Origin: Pseudomonas sp. LS.1a
Lineage (GTDB): Bacteria; Pseudomonadota; Gammaproteobacteria; Pseudomonadales; Pseudomonadaceae
Length of the DNA stretch: 64,000 nt
Direction: 5' to 3'
Assembly: GCF_022533585.1 (NCBI RefSeq)
Contig: NZ_CP092827.1
Coordinates: forward strand, 2,334,001-2,398,000
A model generated the notes under the pieces. That model made no database searches. It was not told the origin of the DNA and saw only the letters and a program-made list of their open reading frames with translations. The translations under genes and the position numbers were made by a program. How positions within the stretch are numbered: the stretch's first letter is position 1; every line of letters begins with the position of its first letter. Positions 41,483-50,848 of this stretch are shown here, in pieces.

Positions 41483-43199
41483 CGAGCAGCAGCGGGCGCT
41501 GGCCGGGCTGCTGGGGCTGGGCGACCACTCGGCGCGCAAGAGCCATTACCCGGAGTTGGCGGCGCGCCTGGACGAGCTGGAGGCCGAACGCAACCGCTAC
41601 AAATGGCTGTTCGAAAATGCCGTGCACGGGATTTTCCAGGCCAGCCTGCAAGACGGCATGCGCGCCGCCAACCCGGCGTTGGCACGCATGCTCGGTTACG
41701 ACAACCCGCAAGCGTTGCTGTTTCCACTGACTGACCTTGCCGCCGACCTGTTTGCCGGCGGGCCTGAAGAGCTGCACGCCATCACCGCGACCCTCGCCCG
41801 TGAACGCAGCCTGCATGGCTATGAAACCCGCTTGCGGCGCAAGGACGGCAGCCACCTTGATGTGCTGATGAACCTGTTGCTCAAGCCCGGTCAGGAAGGG
41901 CTGGTGGAAGGGTTTGTCGCCGACATCACCGAACGCAAGCAGGCCCAGCAGCGGCTGCAGCAACTGAATGACGAACTCGAGCAACGGGTGGCCGCCCGCA
42001 CCGATGAATTGCTGGAGGCCAACCGCAACCTGCAACAGCAGATCGCCGAGCGCAAACAGATCGCCCGCGCCCTGCGTGATGCCCGCGACGCCGCGGAAAC
42101 CGCCAACCGCAGCAAGGACAAGTACCTCGCTGCCGCCAGCCATGACCTGCTGCAACCGCTGAATGCCGCGCGGCTGCTGATCTCGACCTTGCGCGAAAGG
42201 CCACTGCCAGAGGCGGAAAAAGTGCTGGTGGAGCGTACCCATCAGGCCCTGGAGGGCGCCGAAGACCTGCTGACCGACCTGCTGGACATTTCCCGGCTCG
42301 ACCAGGCGGCAGTCAAGCCGGACGTGGCGCTGTACCGCCTCGACGAATTGTTCGGGCCACTGGTCTCGGAGTTCCGCTCGGTGGCCGATGCGGCCGGCCT
42401 GAAGCTGCGCGCGCGCATTGCCGACTATGCCATCAGCACCGATCTGCGGCTGATGACACGTATCCTGCGCAACTTTCTCAGCAACGCCTGCCGTTATACC
42501 GATGAGGGCAAAATTCTGCTGGGGGCCAGGCGCCGCGGCAGCCACTTGCGCCTGGAGGTGTGGGATACCGGGCGAGGCATTGCGGCAGATCGGCTGCAGG
42601 CCATTTTCCTCGAGTTCAATCAACTGGACGTTGGCCGCGCCGCCGATCGCAAGGGCGTGGGCCTGGGGCTGGCCATCGTGGAACGGATCGCCAAGATTCT
42701 CGGCTATCGGGTCGAGGTGCGCTCGTGGCCGGGGCGTGGCTCGATGTTCAGCATCGACGTGCCGATCGGCGAAGCGATGCCGCTGCCTGTTCACCAGGCT
42801 TCGCCGCAGCCGGGCGCCGGCAACCCGCTGCCAGGCCGCCGCCTGCTGGTACTGGACAATGAGGTGAGCATCCTCGAGAGCATGGGCGCACTGCTCGGGC
42901 AGTGGGGCTGCGAAGTGGTTACCGCGACCGACCAGGCCGGGGCCTTGCTGGCCTTGCAGGGGCAGGCACCGGAATTGATCCTGGCGGATTTTCACCTGGA
43001 CCACGGCGTGGTCGGCTGCGAGGTGGTCAAGCACTTGCGCGAACATTTCGGCGTCGCCATTCCCGCGGTGATCATCACCGCCGACCGCAGCGATCAGTGC
43101 CGACGCGCCTTGAACAAGCTCGGTGCGCCGTTGCTGAACAAACCGGTCAAACCGGGGAAGTTGCGTGCGGTGTTGAGCCAGTTGCTGGGCCAGGCCTGA
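41466..43199 (+). CDS. Hybrid sensor histidine kinase (ErcS'-like)
   Basis: This is a 577-residue cytoplasmic hybrid kinase. A PAS domain (about 45-160) with ENAVHGIFQASLQDGMRAANPALARMLGYDN is followed by a coiled coil, an H-box with the histidine in AAASHDLLQPLNAARLL, an HATPase domain (NFLSNACRY, DRKGVGLGLAIVERIAK), and a receiver with the aspartate in LILADFHLDHG. The H-box segment is almost identical to that of PedS1, so the two share ancestry and perhaps PedR1. It is translationally coupled to the iron dehydrogenase. There is no membrane segment; the input is likely cytoplasmic. Confidence 0.85.
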   Translation: MARPSDEQQRALAGLLGLGDHSARKSHYPELAARLDELEAERNRYKWLFENAVHGIFQASLQDGMRAANPALARMLGYDNPQALLFPLTDLAADLFAGGPEELHAITATLARERSLHGYETRLRRKDGSHLDVLMNLLLKPGQEGLVEGFVADITERKQAQQRLQQLNDELEQRVAARTDELLEANRNLQQQIAERKQIARALRDARDAAETANRSKDKYLAAASHDLLQPLNAARLLISTLRERPLPEAEKVLVERTHQALEGAEDLLTDLLDISRLDQAAVKPDVALYRLDELFGPLVSEFRSVADAAGLKLRARIADYAISTDLRLMTRILRNFLSNACRYTDEGKILLGARRRGSHLRLEVWDTGRGIAADRLQAIFLEFNQLDVGRAADRKGVGLGLAIVERIAKILGYRVEVRSWPGRGSMFSIDVPIGEAMPLPVHQASPQPGAGNPLPGRRLLVLDNEVSILESMGALLGQWGCEVVTATDQAGALLALQGQAPELILADFHLDHGVVGCEVVKHLREHFGVAIPAVIITADRSDQCRRALNKLGAPLLNKPVKPGKLRAVLSQLLGQA

Positions 43200-43225
43200 G
43201 GCCCGTCGCCGGCTAGCCAGGCTCC

Positions 43226-43379
43226 CATGGAACTGCACATGACTCATTGAATTAGCAGGGACTCTGTGGGAGCGGCTTTAGCCGCGAACACCGGCGCAGC
43301 CGGTGCCATGCACCGCGTTGGATGCATCGCGGCTAAAGCCGCTCCCACAGGGTACGCGTAGCGCTTGTGAATTCAGTTC
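43226..43379. repeat. Left copy of a 154-bp inverted duplicate, containing a REP pair
   Basis: This block contains GTGGGAGCGGCTTTAGCCGCGAA twice in inverted orientation, with ACACCGGCGCAGCCGGTGCC between. The flanks CATGGAACTGCACATGACTC and GAATTCAGTTC also match the block at 62603-62756 in reverse. It ends inside the last codons of the SulP gene. Confidence 0.9.
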
Positions 43380-45025
43380 TCTGCCGCTGTTGCCTGTGCT
43401 TCCAGCAGGGCTGTACCGAGCGTGTGGTGATAGTGCTCAGGGCCAAGCAGCCGCAAGATACCGGTCCTTTCCAGCTTGCCGAGCACCTTGCTGTTGGCTT
43501 CGCACAGTTTCACCACGATCTGGCGTTTGTGCAGTTGCTGGATCACTTCCTCCAGGGTTTGCAGACCCGTGATATCCATGAACGGCACCCGCTTCAGGCA
43601 GATCACCAGCAGCTCAGGGTCGGTATGCGTTTGTGACAGCGCGCGCTCGAAGGTTTCAGCGGCGCCAAAGAACAGCGGGCCTTCGATGGTGTACACCATC
43701 ACGCCGGGGGGAAGCGATGTCTGGCCGTTGCTGTGCAGTTCACTGGCCAGTTCCTCTTCGACCACCTGTTGGACTTCGACGGACGATGCCATGCGGCGCA
43801 TGAACTGAAGCATGGCGAGGATGACGCCGATATTCACGGCAATCACCAGGTCGCTGAACACCGTCAAGGTGAAGGTGACGAGCAGGATGGCGATGTCGGC
43901 TCTCGGTGCGCGTTGCAGCATGCGCTTGAAATGCTTCAACTCGCTCATGTTGTAGGCGACGACGAACAGAATCGCCGCCAGTGCGCAGAGTGGAATGTTC
44001 GACGCCAGCGGCGCGAGGAACAGAATGATCAGTACCAGCGTCACGGCATGGACGATGCCGGCCAGTGGCCCGGTAGCTCCATTGCGGATGTTGGTCGCTG
44101 TCCGGGCAATGGCCCCGGTGGCGGCAAACCCCCCGAATAGCGGCACGACCAGGTTGGCGACCCCTTGGCCGATCAGTTCCTGATTCGAGTCGTGCCTGGT
44201 CCCTGCCATGCCGTCGGCCACGACAGCAGAAAGCAACGATTCGATGGCCCCGAGCATGGCGATCGCGAAGGCCGGCCCGATCAGTTCGATCACGCGCGCG
44301 AGGGAAACCTCGGGCCAGGTGAGCGATGGCAAACCCTGTGGAATCGCGCCGAAGGCGGTGCCGATGGTAGCCACACCGTCAAAGTGGAACAGAGATTGAA
44401 TGAGCGTCGCGAACACCATGGCTACCAGTGGCCCGGGCAGGCGTTTCAGCACGGGCAACCTTGGCGCAAGGACCAGCAGGGCAAGGCTGCAGGTTGCGAG
44501 CAGCGTCGTGGCAATGTGGAGGTCCGGCAGGGCTTGCAACAGATGCCATAGTTTTTCGTGGAAGTGCCCGCCTTCGATTTCGGGCAGACCGAAGAAATCC
44601 CGCCATTGCCCCACCCAGATGATGATGCCGATACCGGCGGTGAAACCCACGATCACCGGGTCGGGAATGAACTTGATGACTGCGCCCAGGCGGGTAATGC
44701 CAAGCACCAGCAGTATGGCGCCAGCCATCATCGTGGCCAGTTGCAAGCCTTCGACTCCGTACTTCGCCGTCACCCCTGCGAGGATCACGATGAATGCTCC
44801 GGTAGGCCCGGCGATTTGCAATCGACTGCCGCCCAGCAGGGAAACCAGCAACCCGCCTATGATTGCCGTGTAGATACCTTGCTCCGGCTTGACCCCGGAC
44901 GCGATGGCGAAGGCCATGGCGAGGGGAAGCGCAACAACCCCAACGATAAGGCCGGATACAAGGTTGCGCATCCAGTGTTCACGTTTGAACAAGCCGGCTT
45001 TCCAGGCTTCGCGTACCGCGATCAT
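43373..45025 (-). CDS. SulP family anion transporter with STAS domain
   Basis: This 550-residue inner-membrane protein has 10-14 hydrophobic segments (GLIVGVVALPLAMAFAIASG; GPTGAFIVILAGV) and a C-terminal STAS domain from about residue 440 (VMVYTIEGPLFFGAAETFERAL). It is likely to transport sulfate, bicarbonate or a dicarboxylate. The ATG at 45025 has AGGAG seven bases upstream; an earlier start is less supported. No neighbour clarifies its substrate. The last two codons lie in the 154-bp duplicate. Confidence 0.87.
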   Translation of the reverse strand: MIAVREAWKAGLFKREHWMRNLVSGLIVGVVALPLAMAFAIASGVKPEQGIYTAIIGGLLVSLLGGSRLQIAGPTGAFIVILAGVTAKYGVEGLQLATMMAGAILLVLGITRLGAVIKFIPDPVIVGFTAGIGIIIWVGQWRDFFGLPEIEGGHFHEKLWHLLQALPDLHIATTLLATCSLALLVLAPRLPVLKRLPGPLVAMVFATLIQSLFHFDGVATIGTAFGAIPQGLPSLTWPEVSLARVIELIGPAFAIAMLGAIESLLSAVVADGMAGTRHDSNQELIGQGVANLVVPLFGGFAATGAIARTATNIRNGATGPLAGIVHAVTLVLIILFLAPLASNIPLCALAAILFVVAYNMSELKHFKRMLQRAPRADIAILLVTFTLTVFSDLVIAVNIGVILAMLQFMRRMASSVEVQQVVEEELASELHSNGQTSLPPGVMVYTIEGPLFFGAAETFERALSQTHTDPELLVICLKRVPFMDITGLQTLEEVIQQLHKRQIVVKLCEANSKVLGKLERTGILRLLGPEHYHHTLGTALLEAQATAAEN

Positions 45026-45246
45026 TGCAGGCTCCTTGGTGGGTGCATGCACATAGTATTTAGCATGTCATGCGCAGGAGGAGCACCCAATGGTAAACCT
45101 GGGCCGCTGTTCGTGAGATGGGACACAGCGTCCCGGAATCCAGCCTGTCGTCAGTAAACCTGCTTTCGCCTCCAGTCAATGTACTAACCCGGCCTGGCGA
45201 ACCATGCGCCCCTGCGCGGTTCCCTGGTCGTGTCCCGAGGTGCCGG

Positions 45247-45652
45247 ATGGCTCCACTGATTTCGTATTTCAAGCTGGCCTTGAACCCTGGCCGTGGGGTG
45301 CTGTTCTTCGCACTGCGCACCATCGTTGCAGGCTTGCTGTGCCTCTACCTGGCGTTCATCTTCGACCTTGAGCAGCCGAAGTGGGCGCTGATGACCGTGA
45401 TCATCATCAGCCTGTCGTTGGCCGGCATGGCCCTAAAACGCAGTTTTGCCCAGGTACTGGGCACCGCCGCGGGGGCAGCCATGGCGGTGGTTCTCATGGC
45501 CTTGTGGCAACCGCCTGCTGGCCAACGTCAACCCGAGTTACACCTGGGTCAAGCTTGCCCAGCGCATCCCGGTACGGCTGCGCCTTGAGCGCAGTGCCGA
45601 CGCGCCCCCTTTGCGCGCGGGGACCACAGCCGCCGTCACCATTCTCGAGTAA
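45247..45652 (+). pseudogene. FUSC/AaeB-like membrane transporter remnant
   Basis: The first 85 or so codons (PLISYFKLALNPGRGVLFFA, then IVAGLLCLYLAFIFDLEQPKW) are the N-terminus of an aromatic-acid exporter of the FUSC family. The frame then shifts and a second frame supplies only the distal end (NPSYTWVKLAQRIPVRLRLE ... GTTAAVTILE, stop at 45652). The middle of roughly 500 residues expected for the family is missing. It is a deletion remnant. Confidence 0.7.
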
Positions 45653-45788
45653 CAGGGGGCAGCGTTCATCAGGCAGAACGCTGCGGTGCATTTCATCGCC
45701 TATCGTCAGTTCAGGCGTGCATCTATCATTCAGGCTTTGCAGCCTGCGTTGCCAGGTGGCCACAGGCAATCGTCAATCAGGAGTTTCA

Positions 45789-46196
45789 ATGGCAGAGCGA
45801 GCTATTCGCGCCTCTTTTGCAGGCGTGGCGTACGAGGTGAACGTGACAGACGGCCTGCACCAGTGGGCCAGCGATGTTGACGCGGCGGCAGGGGGCGGGG
45901 ATGTCGGTCCGTCACCCCATGGGCTGTTGCTGTCTTCGCTCGGCGCCTGCACCTCCATCACGGTTGCCATGTACGCACATCGCAAGGAAATGCCGTTGCA
46001 AGCCATTGATGTGGATATCCGCATCGAGCAGGAACAACTGGGGCGCGAACCCCGGATCCAGATTGCCCGTGACATTCGTTTGAGCGGCCCGCTGAGCGAT
46101 GAGCAACGCACGCGCTTGCTGGAAGTTGCCAATGCCTGCCCCATTCACAAGGTGTTGAGCGGCGAAATCATCATCGCCAGCAAGCTGGTTGGATGA
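45789..46196 (+). CDS. OsmC-like peroxiredoxin-related protein
   Basis: This 135-residue cytoplasmic protein has the OsmC/Ohr fold pattern. The two redox cysteines are in LLLSSLGACTSITVAMYA and VANACPIHKVL. Such proteins reduce organic hydroperoxides or related compounds. The ATG follows AGGAGTTTCA. It stands intact among remnants on both sides, which suggests it is under selection. It is more like YhfA/OsmC than Ohr by its short length; exact subfamily uncertain. Confidence 0.85.
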   Translation: MAERAIRASFAGVAYEVNVTDGLHQWASDVDAAAGGGDVGPSPHGLLLSSLGACTSITVAMYAHRKEMPLQAIDVDIRIEQEQLGREPRIQIARDIRLSGPLSDEQRTRLLEVANACPIHKVLSGEIIIASKLVG

Positions 46197-46220
46197 AACA
46201 AGGTGCTGCATTGGGCAATC

Positions 46221-46346
46221 CACCGTGAGGCCTTCGCCTGATACGTCCACACGACGGTTGGTGGCTTCAAGATGCACCTGCACCTCAGGGTTTTCGGCCA
46301 TGAAACGACTGTCCAGCCCACCTACGCGGTAGTGCAGCAGGGGGAG
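46221..46346 (-). pseudogene. LysR-family regulator fragment
   Basis: The minus-strand sequence FMAENPEVQVHLEATNRRVD followed by VSGEGL is the start of the effector domain of LysR-type regulators; nothing on either side continues it. About 42 codons remain. Confidence 0.55.
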
Positions 46347-46395
46347 TGGGGCGTATCCTGCGGATCGTGCCCTGGGTTCTGCACGGGTAGTACCT

Positions 46396-46440
46396 GTGGG
46401 AGCGGCTTTAGCCGCGAATACCGGCGAAGCCGGTGCCAGA
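46396..46440. repeat. REP unit inside the remnant region
   Basis: GTGGGAGCGGCTTTAGCCGCGAA plus TACCGGCGAAGCCGGTGCC. It lies between the LysR and FNT fragments. Confidence 0.75.
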
Positions 46441-46484
46441 CACTGCGGTGCCGTGGTGCTTAACTGCACCTCACACGTTTCCTG

Positions 46485-46610
46485 CGAAGGCACACCGTAG
46501 GAAACGTAATATGCCAGCCCCACGAGGATCGCCCCACCCACCGCATTCCCCAGGAACACGGCCACCAGGTTCTCCGCCAACTGCCCCAGCTCAAGTACCC
46601 GGCAAACCTT
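46485..46610 (-). pseudogene. Formate/nitrite transporter (FNT) C-terminal remnant
   Basis: Minus-strand codons read LGQLAENLVAVFLGNAVGGA ILVGLAYYVSYG, the last membrane segment of FNT channels (consensus NLxPVxLGNxxGGxxLVGxxYW). No upstream part of the gene is present. The rest of the gap to the amidohydrolase (to 46712) shows nothing recognisable. Confidence 0.6.
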
Positions 46611-46712
46611 TGGCCCAGCTTCGAAGAGGGCGGCAAGCTACATGAGGCAATTTGACGCGGTCAAATCGATGGAATGGATGAGTTGACAGACCGCGTCGAT
46701 GAGGCCCGCAGT

Positions 46713-48434
46713 TCAGCGCGCGTAGATCAGCTTCCCGGCAAACCAGGTCTGCAGCACATGGGTATCGCGCAGCGTTTCGGCATCGACGTCGAACACGTCC
46801 CGATCAACCACGATCATGTCGGCCTGCTTGCCGACCTTGAGTGAACCGGTCTGCTGCTCCAGACGCATGGCCCGGGCGGCGTTGAGGGTATAGGCCTGGA
46901 ACATCACCTGACGGTCGATGGTTTCAGCCGCGTTGAGCACACCGTTGGGCCCCTTGCGGCTGATGGCCTGGTAGATCGCTTTCCAAGGGTCCGGGGTAGT
47001 GATCGGCCAGTCGCTGGCGCCAGCAAGGGTGGCGCCATGCTTGAGCAGCGACCGTGCCGGGAACGTGTGCATGAACGCCATGGCATCCACATACGGCTTG
47101 ACCAGTTCCATGTTCGATTGGTCGGCGCTGGCCCAGTACAGCTGCATCGCGGCAATCACGTCGAGCTGTTTGAAGCGGGTGTATTCCCTGGGGTTGACCA
47201 TCTGCAAGTGGGTGATGGAGTGGGGGATGCCGCTGTGGCGATCACGCCGGGCCTGCTCGATGCCGTTGAGTGCCTCGCGCACGGCGCGGTCGCCGATGGC
47301 ATGCACGTGCACCAGCCAGCCACGGGCATCGGCGGCGCTGACCAATTCGCCAAAGTGCTGTGGGTCCAGCAGCAGTTCGCCGTGCTTTCCGGAATTGCTG
47401 TAGGGTTCGAGCATTGCCGCCGTTTGCGCTGGCGCTTCGGCAACACCGTCGGCAAACACCTTGATGCCCGGCAGGGTGAGGTTGTGCACACCGAGAAACT
47501 GCCGGCGGATCTTGTCCAGCTCGTCCAGGTCAGCGGGGCTTGCCCTGGAGTCAGCCATCAACAGGGCGGCGACGTGGGCGGTCAGTTCGCCGCGTGCGGA
47601 GAGGTCCTTGTACACCGGCAGCACGCCCAGCGAATGGTTGTTCACATCGGCCCCCGGCAACTCGTTGGTCAGTGGGTCCATCCAGCCGGTGATGCCCAGC
47701 TGTTTGTAGTAATCCAGGGCCATGCGCCCTGCGTTCAGCAGGGTGGCGTGGGGTAGCGCGGGGAGCAGGTCGGTCACCGGGTAGTAGCTGGCATCGGCGA
47801 GGAAACCGTTTGGTGTGCCGTCCGGGTGTTGGCCAATGGTGTTGCGTGCCTCGGCAGGCAGGGCAGCAATGGTGTCGGCATCGATTGCGGCGCGCTTGAG
47901 CATGGCCTGGTTGGCCCAGCCGGTGTGCATGTCGTTGGCGGCGAACAGGATCGGTTGCTCGGCCCATTCGCCGTGGTTGAAGCGCTGTTCCAGCGCCGGA
48001 ATGTCATTCCAGTAGGTGCCCGGTACACCACCGACGACAAGGAACTCGCCGCGCACGGCCTTGCCGTCGCTGCGCCACTGGCGCAGGCGCCGTTCCAGTT
48101 CGTCCAGGGCAACCTGCTCGCCGGCGAGGTCGGCCAGCACCCGTTGCAGGCCACCCTTGATGGCATGCGAGTGGGCGTCGAGCATGCCCGGCATCAGCAC
48201 CTTGCCACCCAGGTCGATGACCCGGGTGCCTTTGGCCTTCAGGCGTAGCACGGCCTGGTCGGAACCTACCGCGACGATTTTCTCGCCTTCGACGGCCACG
48301 GCCTGCTGCAAGGGCTGGCCGGGCTCGGCGGTGTAGACCTTGGCGTTGTGCAGGATCAGGTCCACTGCCGCGAAACCCGGCATGCAGGTGCAGGCCAGGC
48401 CGGCGCTGATTGCCATCTTCAGGAGCTGTTTCAT
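46713..48434 (-). CDS. Exported YtcJ-like amidohydrolase
   Basis: This is a 573-residue metal-dependent hydrolase with a signal peptide (LKMAISAGLACTCMPGFA; the internal cysteine could be a lipoprotein site, but the lipobox is poor). The HxH metal pair is in LDAHSHAIKGG, later histidines in WLVHVHAIGDRA and SITHLQM, and the aspartate in GASDWPI. YtcJ members hydrolyse amides and related bonds. Its start faces the LysR gene across a 244-base gap. The amidase-type C45 protein and MHS transporter beyond it suggest a shared catabolic task. The long upstream frame is rejected. Confidence 0.85.
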   Translation of the reverse strand: MKQLLKMAISAGLACTCMPGFAAVDLILHNAKVYTAEPGQPLQQAVAVEGEKIVAVGSDQAVLRLKAKGTRVIDLGGKVLMPGMLDAHSHAIKGGLQRVLADLAGEQVALDELERRLRQWRSDGKAVRGEFLVVGGVPGTYWNDIPALEQRFNHGEWAEQPILFAANDMHTGWANQAMLKRAAIDADTIAALPAEARNTIGQHPDGTPNGFLADASYYPVTDLLPALPHATLLNAGRMALDYYKQLGITGWMDPLTNELPGADVNNHSLGVLPVYKDLSARGELTAHVAALLMADSRASPADLDELDKIRRQFLGVHNLTLPGIKVFADGVAEAPAQTAAMLEPYSNSGKHGELLLDPQHFGELVSAADARGWLVHVHAIGDRAVREALNGIEQARRDRHSGIPHSITHLQMVNPREYTRFKQLDVIAAMQLYWASADQSNMELVKPYVDAMAFMHTFPARSLLKHGATLAGASDWPITTPDPWKAIYQAISRKGPNGVLNAAETIDRQVMFQAYTLNAARAMRLEQQTGSLKVGKQADMIVVDRDVFDVDAETLRDTHVLQTWFAGKLIYAR

Positions 48435-48678
48435 GCTGTGCCTCGTTCTTGTCGTGATGGCGCCGCAGCCTAGCCAGGGGGCTAGGGCGGATAAAGGCGA
48501 GGGCAGGCACAACTTTTTTCGTGATGAGGAAAAAATCCCGAGCCCGTATTTGCCAAGGTGCAAGCAGCGGACCTTGCCGTGCCTATTCAAATCGCCGGCA
48601 TTTGCGGGTTTGATAGGAGGGGCAGATACTCGCCACCCTCGCATCACTCCCACCGTTTGTGCCGAACAGGAAGAAACC

Positions 48679-49608
48679 ATGGACAAGATGATGGCCCTGA
48701 CCATCTTCGTCGCTGCCGCCGAACACGCCAGCTTCAGCCGTGCGGCCGAGCAACTGGGCAAGACGCCGTCGGCCATCACCAAGGCCGTCGCGCACCTGGA
48801 GAGCGAACTGGGCGTGCGGCTGTTCGAGCGCACTACCCGGCGCATGGCGCTGACCGAGGCGGGTACCTTGTACCTGGAAGGCGCGCGTCAGGCGTTGATG
48901 CACCTGCAACGGGTGACCGAGGAAGTGGAGCAGTTGCAGCACGCGCTGCGCGGCACCCTGCGCATTACCGCACCGCCGTCGTTCGGCCCGGCATTTCTCA
49001 ACCAGGTGTGTTGCCGCTTCATGCGCGAGCACCCGCAGGTGCGCCTGGAGGTCAACCTCAACGATGCCAACGAAGACCTGATCGATGGTGGCTACGACCT
49101 GTCGCTGCGCGACGGCCCCACCGACCAGCCGGAGCTGATCGCCCAGCCGCTGATCGAGAACCGCGTGATCCTTTGCGCCAGCCCTGCCTACCTGGCCCGA
49201 CATGGCGAGGCGATCACCCTGGAGAACTATGCCCAGCACGACTGGCTGCTGCTGCGCCACCCGCTGCTCAACCGCAGCTTCTGGTGGATCGAACACGGCG
49301 GCCAGACGCTGCGTGTGCGCCAGCCCACCCCCCGCCTGGTGAGCGACAACTTCGACTTCCTGCTGGCCTGCCTGCTCGATGGGCAGGGCTTGCAGTTCGT
49401 ACCCACCTGGTGCGCCGCGCCCTACCTGGCCAACGGGCAACTGGTGGAGGTGATGCCTGATTACTGGCGGGCCCTGAGCGCGTTTGGCCCTTGGGTACAC
49501 GTGCTGTACCTGCCGCACCGGCGCAATACCCGCAAGGTGCAGGCGTTCATTGCCTTGCTGCATGAACATTTGCACGGGCAGGGGGCGCAGGCGCTGGCGT
49601 GGGGCTGA
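48679..49608 (+). CDS. LysR-family regulator of the amidohydrolase cluster
   Basis: This is a 309-residue LTTR. An N-terminal HTH (FVAAAEHASFSRAAEQLGKTPSAITKAVAHLESELGVRLFER) precedes an effector domain (LRITAPPSFGPAFLNQVCCRF...). It is divergent from the amidohydrolase and followed by the C45/MHS genes, so it probably controls both. The ATG at 48679 is preceded by AGGAAGAAACC. The long frame starting in the amidohydrolase 5' region is rejected. The inducer is unknown. Confidence 0.88.
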   Translation: MDKMMALTIFVAAAEHASFSRAAEQLGKTPSAITKAVAHLESELGVRLFERTTRRMALTEAGTLYLEGARQALMHLQRVTEEVEQLQHALRGTLRITAPPSFGPAFLNQVCCRFMREHPQVRLEVNLNDANEDLIDGGYDLSLRDGPTDQPELIAQPLIENRVILCASPAYLARHGEAITLENYAQHDWLLLRHPLLNRSFWWIEHGGQTLRVRQPTPRLVSDNFDFLLACLLDGQGLQFVPTWCAAPYLANGQLVEVMPDYWRALSAFGPWVHVLYLPHRRNTRKVQAFIALLHEHLHGQGAQALAWG

Positions 49609-49725
49609 ATTTTTCCAGCGGGGCACAAAAGTTGTGCGGGTTGTGGCGATGATCGATCAGGGGGCGCCTCGTTAGGCTAGCGGTGCTTGCCTGACCACCC
49701 CGGCCTGTACCAGGAGTTCCCCGCC

Positions 49726-50796
49726 TTGAAGATCCACACCCATGTCAGCGACATCCACCACCCGCTCGAGCGCGGCCACCAGATTGGCGCGCGCTTCGCC
49801 GAACAGATCCGTACCACCACTGCACTGTACCTGGGCTTTTTCCCACGGGTTGGCGTGCCCTTGAGCGAGGCGCAACGCATCGGCGAAAACAGCCTGGCTG
49901 CCCTGGAAACCTGGAGCCCGGGCCTGGCCGCTGAAGTGGTCGGCATGGCCCGCGGTGCCGACCTGCCGCTGTGGCAACTGGCGAGCCTGAACGCGCGCAC
50001 CGAAGTGCTGGCGGCCCGCACCCGCCACAGTGAATGCTCCACCACCGTGCATGCACCCCGTGGCGCGCGTGTGCCGCAGACCCTGCAGACCTGGGACTGG
50101 CATGACAGCCTGTGCCCCCATGGTCTGATGCTGGCGCTGCACACCGAACGCGGCATGCTCGTCAAACTGTTCTGCGAATTCGGCATGCTCGCCAAGCTGG
50201 GTGTGAACAGTGCGGGCCTCGGTCTGCACTTCAATATTCTCCACCATGCCAGTGACAACGACCATGGTGGTGTGCCGGTGCACGCCATCGCCCGGCGTCT
50301 GCTGGAGGAGGCCAGCAGTGTCGAGGAGGCCATCGAGCTTGCCCGGTCGGCGCGGGTCAGTGCCTCTACCGTGCTGACAGTGTTCTCGCGGCAGGACAGC
50401 AGCCCGCGCGCAGCCAGCATCGAACTGAGCCCCGCGCGCACTGCCCTGGTGCTGCCAGGAGAAGACGGCTGGCTGCTGCACACCAACCACTTCCTCGACC
50501 CACAACTGAGCCTGGGCGAGCAGGTCGCCGACCGTGCCGATAGCCAATGCCGCCTGGGCCACCTTGAGCAGGTGGTCGGCCAGATGGCCAGCGCTGACCT
50601 GCGTGCCCGGGCCGAGGCCATGTGCGGCGCCGAGGGCGACCGTGCGCCGATCTGCTTCCACCCGGACATGGCCATGCCCGATACCGAGCGCTGGGAAACC
50701 TTGCTCAGCGTCGGCATCGACACCGAACGCTGTGCCCTGCAGTACGTAGCCGGTACGCCTGTGCACCTGGCCAAGGCCGGCTTCGACACTTTCTGA
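49726..50796 (+). CDS. C45 family autoproteolytic acyltransferase/hydrolase
   Basis: This 356-residue protein resembles penicillin acyl-CoA:6-APA acyltransferase-like hydrolases. The probable N-terminal nucleophile is C104 in RHSECSTTVHAP, preceded by the region EVLAARTR; the enzyme would cut itself before this cysteine. QTWDWHDSL and NSAGLGLHFNIL follow as in the family. It would cleave N-acyl amides. I prefer the TTG at 49726, ten bases after AGGAG; a TTG at 49687 lacks a ribosome site. The MHS transporter follows in the same direction. Substrate unknown. Confidence 0.8.
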   Translation: MKIHTHVSDIHHPLERGHQIGARFAEQIRTTTALYLGFFPRVGVPLSEAQRIGENSLAALETWSPGLAAEVVGMARGADLPLWQLASLNARTEVLAARTRHSECSTTVHAPRGARVPQTLQTWDWHDSLCPHGLMLALHTERGMLVKLFCEFGMLAKLGVNSAGLGLHFNILHHASDNDHGGVPVHAIARRLLEEASSVEEAIELARSARVSASTVLTVFSRQDSSPRAASIELSPARTALVLPGEDGWLLHTNHFLDPQLSLGEQVADRADSQCRLGHLEQVVGQMASADLRARAEAMCGAEGDRAPICFHPDMAMPDTERWETLLSVGIDTERCALQYVAGTPVHLAKAGFDTF

Positions 50797-50848
50797 GCCA
50801 ACCCGGTGCCGCCAGCCAAGGCGGCACCGCCGAACGAGAACAACAACA

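Noticed and set aside
43226..43379. Inverted duplicate as ends of a transposon
   Set aside because: No transposase lies between the copies and the homologous core is a REP pair. Ectopic REP copying with flanks is simpler, though an inversion is still possible.
45912..46580. 222-codon minus-strand frame as a single gene
   Set aside because: It joins an FNT tail, a REP unit, a LysR fragment and antisense of OsmC by chance; it is not one protein.
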